Source: Tigriopus japonicus
Taxonomy: Eukaryota; Arthropoda; Copepoda; Harpacticoida; Harpacticidae
Length of the DNA stretch: 64,000 nucleotides
Direction: 5' to 3'
NCBI GenBank assembly: GCA_010645155.1
Contig: CM021316.1
Span: forward strand, 2,587,249-2,651,248
The translations under genes and the position numbers were made by a program. Shown here piece by piece: positions 34,901 through 48,700 of the stretch. Within the stretch, counting starts at the first letter, position 1; each line of letters opens with the position of its first letter. The notes below the pieces were generated by a model. It was not told where the DNA came from, ran no database searches, and saw nothing but the letters and a program-made list of their open reading frames with translations.

Positions 34901-37900
34901 AGATGTTTTGGACGTACAGCCAACCGTGTCCATTTTATGAGAACGATTGACATCGGCCAATTTGAATGACATTTGAAGTGACAACATGCCAATCTAGGGA
35001 CATGCCATAAACAGGTTCAAACCTGTGAATCCACTTATCAAACTAATTCATCCAATGAAAAGAAATGTTTTGATTAACAGAGTCGCTCAGGAGATTCTTA
35101 TCTAGGTCATATTTTTCCGGGAATGATAGTGGGATATGTACAGTAGACATCAATAAAACCATTTGGGATAGAAAGAGAGCGTAGATCTGAGTTTGAGAGA
35201 AAATGCTAGCTATTGCTCGAGCTCAAACTCGTCAAAGATGACTCTAATGACTGGCAGCAATAAAATTAACTTTCCCTTAATTCATTGCATTACTTGACAT
35301 TTCCCACCCCTGCATTTTGTATGTTAGGCTCATGATGCATTTGGATGCCTCAATTGGTCCCGTCTGTTCTTTGTTTGGGCCTTTGACGCCACAATGGAGG
35401 AGCCAAAAAGCCATATCAATCCCTCCCAATAATAACCCGAGGACATCTTCCCGCGTTTCGAATCAATCTCCATGTTTTCACTCGTGTTTCTACGATTTCA
35501 GTTCAAGAAACCAACGATTATTTCTTCATTCAAGACAATTACAAAGATCATACCCCGTGACGAATGAATATTTGTTTCAGTTGTCGTCTCCAACTAAGCT
35601 CGCCAGCAAGGATCACCTTCTGGCATTAGACAAGTCCGCCGATGAAAGCGAAAGGACTCATCCATCCAATGTTGGAAGTACAGGTTTGGTAGTAAGTATT
35701 CCCTAATTATGTCTACTAATGCGGAGCCAAGACTGGCCCCGGGAAAAAGCAATAGACAACTTGCTTGACCGTGTAGAGAAAAGAATCTACACCTTTCCTA
35801 AAGTTTTTCATTGTCTACCGGGGCGTAAAAAAACCCCGTTCAGCATTTAAAATCAACTTTATGTCAGTCTTGCACGCCAACAGTTTCCTTTTCAATGCAG
35901 TTGGTTTGTATGTACGCTCTACACTATTCATTCGAGAAGTTCACCGCCTCTCCAGAAAAAATGCAATCTTCCACGTGAGGAAATTAGACAATGACGATTG
36001 CCCAATCTTTCATAGGTTGTCGGTATTTTCAGTTTGTTCTGCCACTTCCGTAACTTTTTGTCCATTAAGAAAATCACCATAGCTTTTTCCAACCCATGAG
36101 GAATTGCTTACTATTTTAGTCGCATTCGAAATATTCCCTAAAGGAATTAGGTAATTGGAGCACTTACTGTGATGCTGTTTGGGCTAGTTTGAGTGTTGGG
36201 AGTATCATCGGGGTTGAGAGTGACGAGTTCGGGGGTTGGAGCTGTGGTTGGAGCATCGTCAGGAGTTTCTGCATCATCATTGTCAGCATTATCGTTGTCT
36301 CCATTATCTTGACGACCACTTCGGGGAATGGATTGATCATCGTTGAATGGCACTAAAACAACCATGTTTAGTTCTTTTATCGTTCATATTTTGCCACTTG
36401 AGGTGAGTTGTGAGTGTGTCAAATGTGCATCAGAGCTGATTTAAAGGGCCACTCATGGGTGCACGTAGAGGGCAAGTGCAACAGTCGTTCGGAAAGAAGT
36501 AACCGGACAGATAAGATGCTAACTCTTCATTTTTTATTTTTCCTCCTTTTCCTCCTCTTTAAAAAGATTTCTCTTTGAATTTACTTCTGTCTGCAAAGTC
36601 ACAGCTTGAAACCTTTTTGAAGGAAGCATTGCCTTGTCTCGAGACAAGCTCATTTGGACCACTGTCTGAGTGAATCAAATCATAAACCCAAGATTAATGC
36701 CCTCTTAAATCTTTCTTCGCCAATTTGATATCTTGTCACACGGGAGTCGCGTGAAAATACGCTTAGCGATTCCTTCTCATTCAAGCATCATTCATTCACC
36801 TCTGTTTTGTCTGATTGAAAATAATTGGTCGCCTCATTAATAGAATCGAGTAACCAACTCGAAATTTGCATTGACACCTACAAACGGCTCGTCGAATAGT
36901 CACTTTCCCTTTCTTTCGTCTGTTCAAGCCAAAACATACCTCTGGTTAGTCCTAGATTTGAAATATTACCCTGGCACAAATCCCAATTTGAGATGCGTTG
37001 TTCTCAGACGGAATGCAAGTTCGATAGCGTCGAAAATGCATTTCAAAAACATGGCGACTGCGAAAAGTGCGCTTCACAGTAGGTGGTTTTCGAACCCTGA
37101 TAGATGATGCGAATTGGAAAAATATAATACCATCGGTACTTACAGGTCACGTTTTCACACTTTGTCATAACTTCCATGCGACACACGGGCTCGTCTTGCT
37201 CCACTTCATAAGTCTTGTAACGAGTCTCGCAATTGGTTTCGTAGTGAGTGCTGCAAATATCGGGACCCACGGGCTCAGAACCGCATTTTCGGACAACGGG
37301 CGTATGACACACATTCACGGTTTCATTCAGAGGCTGCAATTTGGAAACAAGACCATCTCAATGAAAAATGTTTGGGATATCGTGATGGAACGGCGATCCT
37401 AAAAATCAGGATCCTTCATTGTTCGGCTCAATGGTCCCTTTTGATTATGCTTGATTGTGAAGAGTCAACTAGGGTTTGCTCCTTAATTGCATTTTTTGAG
37501 AGGCGAGGTTGATGAACACGAACAATTAAGGGAGAAAAAAGTCATGAGAAATGGAGATATTAGCCACTTTCTACTCTCTCATGTCATGGTGTCGTGTTGT
37601 TGGCATGCTAATTCTCCTGGGCCTTATGAAGATGGCAAAATCAGGTCAGATCCCCGAAAGGATGACACTACGTATGTTTCCCACCCATGGATTCCATTTT
37701 TCGACGTGGCGCGTTTGTTATTTAAAAGAATCCATGGTCTTTATCTCCCCAAATTGTGACTTTGAGAAGGAAGAGTCTCACTGAGGAGGAAAAATTAACT
37801 AGCGATTGAAATCTCGATGAAGATCGATTGGCCCTTGCGAAAAGTGGAGTGACACAAGCCTTGGTTACCACTGAGATGCCACAAGCTCCAATTTATCATT

Positions 37901-40900
37901 GCCACAATCATGTTACTACTACCACCACGGAAAAAAGTGTTCAACTAACCCAAAAAGTAAATCATGACTTCCTCTTTACAATTGATATGAAGGGGATTTC
38001 GTTTAATGTCTCATGGAGCCCTCTCCAAATCTTCAATATGTACATTCGAGCGCTCACTCTCTCCATCTTTCGTGGCTATTATTAGGAATTGATGCTTTGC
38101 TATCTGTTCATTTATCAGCAATGACCTCATGACATTGGGTCCCGGCCTAAATTGCATAGGCCTCATTTTGATCCGGCCCTCTAATGAGGGGTTTGAGTAT
38201 CTCTTTGAAAGGTTCCATTGATCTTGGTCGAATTTTCCTGCTCTTATTAGACGACGAATATTCCCCCTTAGAGTTTTGTCATCATCGATAAACAAATAAA
38301 CCAAAGTTATTTGTTAAAAGGAACACTTCAATTCCTTGCAAAAATAATTTTAATAAGATTTTCAAAAACAAAGTGTTTTCTTCTACTACCCCTTTTGACG
38401 ATCGAAAGATAATCTTCCTTGATTTGTTTGAAATACCCCATTTACATTTAGTTATATGATGCTCGAAACAACAGATGAACAAAAAAGGAGACCCCTTTCG
38501 TCATCTCATTTGTTTCTTTTCATACATCAGCAAAAACTTGAGAAATTAGAACGGCTTATTAGGTTCCTAAAAAAGTGTTTAGAGATCACACTCAACGGCT
38601 TTTTTCTGGTGTGTCCAACTATGCAGAGCCCATTAAGTGATTCTCTTTCACTTTCTACTGCATACTTTGAGTCTTGCGGACTTCCGACCCAATTTTGCGC
38701 TCCATCAATAATTCTATTTTGGCAGGGCACTCGGACCAAACATCCCAATGATAAGCAAATTTTTGGCCGCCTTTTCAAAGTGAATCTATTAAACAGGTCA
38801 GAAAGTTAAACAGGTTCAGAGGGCTCTGGTTTTTAGCGAACATCGCACATCTGCATTTCTTAGTTGAGTGAATGTCATATCAAAGGGACTGTTCACATTC
38901 TCACTAAGGCGCCAAATGAAACGCTCATAAAACTGTTCAACAAATCTCTCGAGCTCGTTGGGGCTGGGAAGAAATAAGGAGATTAGAATTGGAATCGTTC
39001 ATCTCATTAGGAACGCAAGACAATCGGAGGGAAAATTCAATTTCCCTTCTCAACTCTTGAGAGGGATTGCTTTTTGTGGTTTCCCAGAATTCGTTGTTAC
39101 CTTCCTGGATTGTTTCTCCTCGAACACTCACTCTAGGGGCAGACCTCGCTCTGTAAGGGAGAGATATTTGCCCCTATTTTCGTTTTCAATGTGGTCTTGT
39201 TCATTTTTTTTCTCAAGCCCTAAGGTCATCTTCAATGGTTTGATTCCCCTGTTTCTGAATACTAATAAACCTCGATTTCCAGCTAGACAAACGTATGTAG
39301 CACGTCTTACGTGCATGACAATCGAACGTCTTGTCTCTTTTTTTTTGACTGCCATAAAAAATAACAACGAAAGTAAAGGGGAAATAAGAAATTTCTGTCT
39401 CGGCTCAATTTGACATGGATAAAAACTAGTCAAAACTAGGGGCATACCCTCGAATTGCCCTCAAACAACCCAGACAACTTTCTTTTATAGCGTTTCCATA
39501 CGGAATCGAAAAAAACGGAAAATAGGGAGAAGCCCACTCCGAGCATTTAATCGTGATTTCCACCTTGCTCGACACTTTCGATGAATCTTTATGAGCCTCA
39601 TTCCTCCCCATTGTCAAACCAACCCATTTCCTCGAAATTAATGGCTCAAGCTGAAGGCATATCAAAACATAAAAGCATGCATAAACCACAACGCGTCGAA
39701 ATCTCCATGAATTCCATTGAGATCCCATCTACGAGATCAGTGCATTCCTTCTCCATCTTCTCCATCAAAGTTTGATTTCTCAATTCAAAGGTAGGATAAT
39801 CGTAGTCCGTTTATCATTGAATTGATCACGCAAATAAATATACACTCACCATGGGCTTGAATGTGATATGGCAATTCTTCTTGAATGTGGTCTGGCATTT
39901 CTCCTCGGTGGTCGAGCGGTAGTCTGTGATGTAGGTCATGTGACATTTCTCTTGGTAGCTGTGTTGACATTTGATGGCCCGGTCATAAACTGTCTCTTCA
40001 ACCTGTAATTAGTAAGGAAAAATGACGGCAAAAGCTCGTGAACAACATAATCAACGGCCTGATTGCACAGCGTCAAAAGGAAAACAAATTTCAAATGCAG
40101 TCACGCTTGCACTTGTTCTTTCGGCGGGAGAGCTGCTTGTTATAAGCTAGAACGGAAGAAGCTGACGTCGGCTGCAGCCTGCAATTCACACTATGGTAAT
40201 TCTCAGGTCTGAGTTCAAGATTTTATGGAAAGTCGGCACGAGATTTCCAGATTAAGGTCTAATTCAACTATTATGGTGCAGTGGACAGTTTCGTTTTGAC
40301 AAGATTTTGACTGGAGAAATTCGTGTGTCAGTGCAACCTTTTTTACTGGGAATTAGCATAAGAAAAAAGGGCATGCATGGAAGCAAAAAGCAACTTGGTG
40401 ATCGTAATGAAAGGTCTTCAGTTGGTTTAAAGACATGCACGCCAAGGTAGTGGTTGAAGAACAACACATCTTCCGGAGAAATTGTCGATTCTCAAATCTC
40501 TGGAGTTGTCAAATTACTTTGAAGAGCCAACCTGTGATTCGAGTTCAGTGTTGGTGGCAGTAGTTGTTGGAGTTAGTTGGAGGAGGCAAATGAAACGAAT
40601 TGGATACGACAGATTAGCCGCATAAAACAGAAATTGGCTTCCTCCCTGCTCAACTATCGATTAACTTGATGTCACTAAGTTCTTGGGAAAGAATTGATCC
40701 CCTTTTTCGAAATGGGTTTCATATTGGATTTGAATTTGAGAAGAAATCAATGTTTCAATGTGATTTCAATACCATCGAAACCGAGAGTGGAAGTTCCTCC
40801 TCAGCATTTTTGTTTTACGCCGTCACAATTCAAAAATTACAAGCAAACAATAAGTGGGATCGGGGTAATCCCAATGAGTGCGAGAAAGTGAACTTTATTT

Positions 40901-42747
40901 TGCCCCATGTTGTCACGCTCCGATTAAGCTATTTTCTTGCGGTTCAGAAAATATGGCCACTAATGACCATATTTAACCGGCTCCAACCCCCTTTGAAAAA
41001 AAAAACTTATGGCGGGGTGGAAACATTTGCAGTAGTGCTCTCAGGGTGAGACTTTTTGCCAGAAACATCTGCGGGTGATTGCTCACTACCTTCTTCTGTA
41101 CAGGGCTGGACCCGATATGTGTGACGGACTGCGAGTTACCGCCAATCCTATTCCTCTCTGGAGTGTGTAGATGATATCATGTCAAAACTCCATGACAACT
41201 TTCATTGGCTCGAAGGGGTTGTCGCTTGGGAGGGAAGGGTGAAGTTGGTACAGGTAGATAGATAGTGGTGGATCTTTCTGGCTGATTGGCCAAGAACTTT
41301 TCTCAAGGCTCAGACAGTGGTTTTCTTGCGACATTAAGGAAATGCCATTTAATGAGATCTGAGTCATTATCTCAAATGGTTTTATAATTTTCGTCGCTCC
41401 AGTATGTGACGGTAATGATCAAGTTAGGGGGAACTTGGTTGTGATTCAAAGTCTTCGAACTGTGGAGCCCGATTCATAGCGGTGAAACGGTTCAAAAAAT
41501 TTGCAACAGTCCTCAAGGAAGTTCCAAGAACTATCGATGAGCTTCTTTGTGAGAAGCTCGTCAGTGAAGTTAACGGAAGGAGTAACTCATTCATGACATA
41601 TCCACTAGACAGGGTAGTACGTACCTAGCACTACGGTACAGAATCGCTTTGGTTACATGTCTGGGCCTGAATTTAGGACAAGCAATTGCAAGTCGTAAGA
41701 CCGCAACCATTGATAAGATAAGGAGTCACGCGCCTTCAATAGAACCATTAGAGTTTCTTGAAAGGGGAATGAATATTTTGAAAGTGAAAGACTGACAAAT
41801 TGTGGTCAGCTAATCGGTCATTAAAAGCCCCTCACTACTATATCTCATTTACATCCCATTTGAGCTTGATCAGAGTTGACTGAATTAGAATTGAGTTGAA
41901 TTCTCAAGCCAATATGCAAAAAGACAAAAACTGTCAGTCATGAGTGGACAAAAAAGCAGCTCTTACCTGCATAACTTTGGGAATACAGCGAATCTCATCG
42001 TCGGAAGAATTGTTGTCCAAAGAAGTCAGAGAGGCCTCGTTATCAGTGGTAGTTTCGGCTTGTCTCAATTGAAGCAAATTCATCGCTGGAGGCTCGGGGT
42101 TAGCGAATTCAGCCAATTGCGGCAATAACGACCCGAACTTGCCCTCAGGATCGTTTTCCAAACTTGCTTGCATTTGAGATCCGAAATCAGGTAAACCCTG
42201 TCGTCCCTCTACATTTCTGGGAACGTGTCGCCGCTCGTAGGCATATCGACGATTATAATCGTTGGGATTGACAGGTTTTTCAATGTGAAATATGGGCGAA
42301 TCAGGCATATTGTTGGGGTCTTCTTCCGAAAACTCCTGATATCCAACGTTCTCTGAAGCTTGAAACAGCAGAGGTTCTCCATGAGATGGAGAGTCTATCA
42401 TGGCCGAGTCATCTTCATAAAGAACCGAGTCGATGAGCGATTTCAGAATTGCTGTCTCATCCTCTTCTGTCGTATCGATCTGAACTTGTGGCAACATGTT
42501 GATTTTTTCACCTCCCGCAGGATCGGGAACAATTGTGGCACGAGCCATTCGGCCATTTAGCGATCGAGAATTGGGGAAAAAGAAATTGGCATCTGCGTTG
42601 CAACCAGATTGGAGCAAGGCCAGTCCAAAGACTGTCAACGCTAATTTGAAACCGTTCTGCAATCAAGATAATCCCGATGAACTAGGGAGCTTTCCGGCTT
42701 GGGAAAGGTTATTTAAGAAGGCCAAAGAGTTAACAAATCCTTACCAT
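31921..42747 (-). CDS. Secreted cysteine-rich protein (arthropod type, function unknown)
   Basis: Seven exons close in frame: 42745-42747, 41967-42656, 39850-40002, 37144-37333, 36168-36352, 34020-34270 and 31921-32122, giving 557 aa. Exon 1 is only the ATG before donor GTAAGG; this is the least certain part, and without it the next exon has no Met. Residues 1-24 then form a signal peptide ([20 protein letters not shown]). A long acidic, Cys-poor region follows (to about residue 220). Next come repeated C-x3-[YF]-x3-C motifs such as CHMTY, CQTTF and [12 protein letters not shown], then an Asp/Thr/Pro-rich linker encoded by exon 5. The second Cys-rich half has basic pairs ([25 protein letters not shown]). 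The layout recalls uncharacterised extracellular proteins of crustaceans and insects. A cuticle or matrix role is a guess. Confidence 0.8.
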
Positions 42748-45700
42748 AATCAGTTTGTGAGAAACTTTTTTGAAGAAATATCTTGGATACCAAGAAAACT
42801 AAATCTCGTTGAAGGCTTAAAGGGTTCCGGTGCAAAATCGGTGAACCTCCAGCTACAACGATAATAGATGAACTGAGCATTTCTCGAGAGTTACGGAGGT
42901 ATTAAAAGAAATCTCTGATGCCTGTCGCCTCCTCCTTCACTCCGTCCCGTTCTTCTCGAAGACTTGGATTTCTCCCAGTTTCTTGTATCTCTTTTCGCCC
43001 TCCAGAGGAGATTTTTCCACTCCTTGTGAGACGCCAATGCTCGGTGAAGAGGAAGCAAGCAAAGGCGAAACCAACGCAAGCGAAGTAATATGGTACACAC
43101 CGAAAGTCGATTTTATAAAGTACTGAATGTGCGATGTGCACAGACACAAGACAGACCAGTGCCTTCAACGTAGATACCTGTTGATTGAGGTGGCGACGCC
43201 GGATGCGATTCGCTCATTTCGAATCGAATTTGTGGGGTGCCAAATGCCAATGTCTCGACAGTTTGACAAGTTTAATACGTACTTTGATAAAAGAGCCCAA
43301 TGGTTAGAGGTGGATAACATCCTTGGAATCTTCTTTGTGTTTTTCCACCCTCCCTTTTGCAACAAATAAATACCGACGAGGGGGATTGTTTTAGAAGCAA
43401 TAAAAAGTCGATCCCAATTGACACAGATTCATTGGGCCGATCATTTGTACTTTCCTGTCAAAAAGAAAAAAACAGGTAGCCCAACTTTGTCATTTCTTAG
43501 ACTTCAAAGTGAAGGAATTAATTTTCAGGTTTGGATGAGTCGACAAAACTGGTGAGAATTTTTCACCTCGCAAACATAGACACCCGCTGGGAAAAGTGAA
43601 GGGTCAATCTCGGGGTTACTCACATGGGGTATGTTCATACTAGAGTAGGTAACTAATATCAAAGGGAAATAAAAAACAAGAGAAAACTGCACGACCTCAT
43701 CCAAATTGAAGATTTTTCCCGCGCATCTCCACGATGACGCAAGATCATTAGGGGTGTTATCGGCGATCCCTGGCTCAACCCATCAGCATAATAAAGCGAA
43801 TACATATTTCCGTAATTTGTCGAGGCTAGACGTCTAGAGTTGAACCGATACTGAATTGTGATTTTGAGCTCACATTTAGTCTTTATCCTGAATGATCTGA
43901 TCGATGGTTCCTTCTTCATTATTGTAACTTAAGATGATATTGTTAAGGTTTCATGAAGACAAGTTAAAGAGCCAGGTCAATACGTATACTCCTTCTAGAC
44001 TTGGCTTTTACAATGTCTGTCTCAATGTTTTCAGAGCTAACCGTACGTAAATAAATCGAGGTAAGGGCTCTCTCTCCTTTCCCCTCCCCTAAAACACGTT
44101 CTTACGAGCGTAAAACGGAAACAAATGAAAACTCAGTTAAGGGATGAGCAGCAATAAAGGAGGTCAAAGGTCGCTTTGAAGCCCTTTCAATAGAACAAAA
44201 TGTGGAGAGGGGGTGGGGGGCGGTAATAATTTAAGAAGATTTTTAAATGGCGATGTTACGAGGACAATATTGGATTCAAATAATAGTTGGTGTCTCCAAT
44301 GTCTAACTTCATATATTACACTGTAGTAGACTATTTTTAGCTTCAAAAGAGGGGCAATTGTGAGGGAAGTACCCTCGCACAATGGTTGTACTAAATACTA
44401 AAGTAAGAGCCGTTGATTGTGCGTATGGCCAAGTTTGGAGATCAGAATGGAGTCAGTGTGGGTAATGCATAAGTGAAACTAAAAGTCATGACCATTTCCA
44501 TTGCCGTCAAGTTTATTGTGCTCAATAACTTGTTTTGGCGAAAGGCGGTATGATAATCTTCGTTGGCGCGGTTTTATTGCAAACCCACCTACAATGACAC
44601 CACGTCAAGAACGATCTCCTCGCACCAGAACGAAAGAACCACGTTAGGAAAGTAGGTAGGGAATGGGAATAGCGGGCAAAAGAGCAAGAAATCGAGAGTG
44701 AGAGAAGAAAAACGTCCGAGAATTGGCAACCTGTTGGAATGTCTTGAAGCCCCTTGATGGGCTCATTAATTACGAAGATACTCGAGATTCTTCATGTCTA
44801 AATACAGAGGAACTTTCAGTTTCGATTTGGCTCATTTCAAAGTCATTGACTGACCTAATACTCGTTACTCGTCGACAGGAGTGATATGAACGAGCTCACC
44901 TCACTGGAAAAAGTTAGACGTCAAAATCTAACCACAAGCTTCCTGAATTTGATCGAACAAGGCTCAATGCCAATCGTAGAAACGGAGGAATCAAAGTTCA
45001 CCGACAAAATATCCAAATCTCGTTTTTGACATTCCGTCGGGTTTCCCCGTCAAATCAATAGAGTTCTGTGAGTGAAATTGTCGACTAATCTAGAGTGGAA
45101 AACCTAACAATGTGAAATATGGATTAATAAATCATATCACTACCCATTTACATGTAAGTGGGGCACTCAATGACCGATAGAAACTCATTGAAAATGGATT
45201 GAAATTCGATGACTGGACTTTTAATCAGGACGACCCAAACGTCACTGGAAAGTTTCAACTGGAAAGGAGCGTTCTATTTCTAGTGCGATGAGTGAATAAG
45301 GGCGTCCATTAATACCTCCAAGCCATAAATTACACCACTTGGGCGGATCGCGAAAGATCAAGTGCAAAATTTCCGCGTTTCTCTCCTCTTAGAGTGGCAG
45401 TATCTGGTAACCATGAATTCAATGCAGGTCACCAAATTGCTGAAGAAATGATGCGATTCTAAGACCAAAACAAACCGCACACATTTGGACTTGCCGGACA
45501 CAAAATGCGAGAAGTGGGTCATTTTGGGCACCGAGAGATTTGAAGATATGGTAATGAGTTATATCCTCAGAGAGAATAACATGGAAAACTACACAAAAGG
45601 AGAAGTTGGAGAGGAAGACAAGAAAAACCGGGAAGTATTCTAGGCTCTCTTTTAGGTATTCTGAACCAACCGATTTTTTGGGCGACAGATCCCGCGCCAA

Positions 45701-48700
45701 AAAAACAAACCTTGAGCACAAAAACTTTTCCTCTCTCTGCACTTTTTTGGAAGTCGTCAGGTTTCTGTGGCCCAGAACATGGGTGATTTTCAAGTCGAAT
45801 GCTCTTTACACACTGACAAATATCATTTTGTGAAAAAAACTGAACGAAAACAAATCGGGAGCGTTACCAAAGGATTAGCTTAACATTTGTACCAACCAAA
45901 GAACCTTGGAGTAAAACAACAACAAACAACAGCAGCATTTTCTACCGTTTGTGCGATCTTATTTCTGTTTAACTTACCAAGGTGCTCAAAGGCAATTTTC
46001 CCAAGCACAATTTACCTTCAGAAACAATTTCTTCAAATTTTCTTCACTCAAGATGGTAATTGAATTATATGTCTTTGCGAGTTGCATGGGTACATGTCCT
46101 GTTTAGGATCTTCGAGTCCAATGTCAAAATACATTTCCCTCAGTGTGACCGAACTTGCCCCACCATTCACCATCCTGTTAATTTGCATACTAGGAAAGTG
46201 AGAACTCGCAAGCGATTCCTTTTTAATTCCTTTCGTTTTCATCTTTCTTGTGATGGGTGTCAAGATGCTTTTCTCTTCGCTTGGAGAACTCTCGGCAGGG
46301 GGTGGATGAATTCTTCGACTTCCATGGCTTGGCGTCTGTCCCTGTTCGTCTTTTTTCCGTCACACTGCTATTCTGGTTCTTTGTAGTAGCACGAATGCCA
46401 AAGATACGACCTCAAATGAGATGGAGGCCTGTCGTGTCTTAGGAATTAAATGCTTGAGAAAATGTAGATTTCCGCTGGCAAGCACAAGCACAATTGCTAT
46501 GGTGTCTCCCTTTTAAAGGATGAAAGCGGATGTACATAGTTGTTCGCTTGGATACACGATAGTAACGTCCCTAAACAAAAGTGAATACCGGACGCAAGTC
46601 GGGGAATCACAACCAGTCACTTCCATTGACCCTCGAAGCGTGACCTAAAGTTTTGATACAATCATATCTCCCAGTCCTTTCGCTTAGAAAGTGCATTCGA
46701 CAAATTTAGGGCACAGTATGCAAAGTCAAAGAGCTTGCATTGCAAGTAGGCACTAACTCGCTCAATTATAAATTTCGTCGTTGTGCTCAATGGATTGGCA
46801 CTTCGTTACTTTGCTTACGATAGTGCGAAGACAAGCGTTCAACACTGATAAATATCTTTAAAATCGAAAGGAAGACTCAAAAAGGGAAATCACAAAGTTG
46901 CTTACGCTTTGATCGCCAGAGGCGCCACTCGATTTTCGGGTCATTTGGAAACGTTCTCTAATGAGGCCAGAATCTATTCTTCAAGAAGAGATTGACCCCA
47001 TAAAATGACGTCATTTACTTGAACAAAAGCACCTTTGTTTGGCAAAGTCCAGAATTGATCTAACTTTCTAAATATAGACACCTTTTTTTGGTCGAATTCT
47101 GCAGTGTGGAAGATGTGAGTCTGTTCATTTTGACCATAAATCTCGGCATAGAAAATGCACAAAAACATAGTAGAAGGCGCCTTAAAAACAGCCGCCATTC
47201 GAATCGACCTTCTCAATGTAGCCTGTTCATTCATTTCCCATTGACGTGCTCAAATGATGCATGAGCCTGAATAAGATGGTTTATTAGAGTTGCCTATTGC
47301 TTCATTGCAATAAAGCGTGATTGATTCGTTTATAACTTTCTTCAGTTGAAATTCTCAAGCATTCTTCTCTACTTCTGAGTCCTGCTTTTCACAAAATACC
47401 GGTTGAGTTTTCTTTGTGGGCGAATCGCGGGCATTTTTAGGTATCCAGCTTCATTTTAAGTCAATTGGTTCAATGCGTTGGGTTTTTATGACATCTGTTT
47501 TTGAAACTTCAAGTTTTCCCAGGTCAACCTCCGATGACTCAGGTTCTCATGGGTCAATTCTTCTTTTAGATCGGCAAATTATCTTGCAACCGTCAAAGGT
47601 AAGCAGGTATACACTTATTCTTCTTTTTTAAGCCGCCGCACACACAGAGGGCAATCCTGATTATCATAACCATTCAATGATGACTGGTGCAACCATTCAA
47701 TTAGATGCATGCGTTAATTTTATGCTCTGTCTCAAGTGTGAAATCTCTCTTTATCTCGGTGAACGGTTTCCCCGCTGACAGCCCATCATTACTGGATAGT
47801 ATAGTGGGTATACGTTTCGGCATTTCACGAAGGCTAGTTTGCTCCCGAAAAGGACTCAAAAACGCAAAATAAAGCGTTTGATTGTAAATAGTACCAACGC
47901 TTGGTTAGAAATGAGTACTTTAGTGTTTAGAGTCTGACTGGCTTTCGATAAAGATAGGCTTACGTTAAACTGAACAAGGGAAAATCATAAATGACAACTT
48001 CGCAAAGAATGATTTTCCTCCGAATGGACGTGTTAAAACAGAAATGCATTAATATCATTGAAAGCTTATCAGCTGTGTGAAAAACTTCAATAATAGTGAA
48101 GGATAACAATTCATCCACACAGAACACAATTTTGAAGCTCGGTAGACATTTTTTGATAAATCAAATTTGGTAATTCAATAAAACAACAAAAACACCAATC
48201 AAGATCCTTCACGTGACTACCATTCAATCATTATCCATGAACAAGTGTTTCTTGCGAGAATGCACAATTATTTCATTGGTTATGAAATATTTACCATATC
48301 TACAGTTATGGGGCCCATTCTGAGTTCTTAGGAAATTAGTGGAAAATATTCATATGCAATTAAATTGATATGTCTCATTGCATTTATACTCACTTGTTCA
48401 TTCCAACTCCGACACCATTTTCAAGTAAAAACATAAAAGACATTGAAAAATCAAAGTCAGGTTGTTATTGAACCCATTTTCTTTCGATTGCTAAAACGGA
48501 TAAACAGAGAAGCAAAAATCCACGAACTGGGGCCCTGAAAGCAGATTTCATTTCATTTCCTTTTTAACAAATGGCGCTTTAGTCATCCGCTAAGAACTGA
48601 GGCCATTTCAAAACACCCAACTTCTTTAATGAGCATGAGGTTCATAACTCTTGCTCCGCTAATTATCCTTTGTAGGTCGTACTTTTCAGAAACCGTTTAT

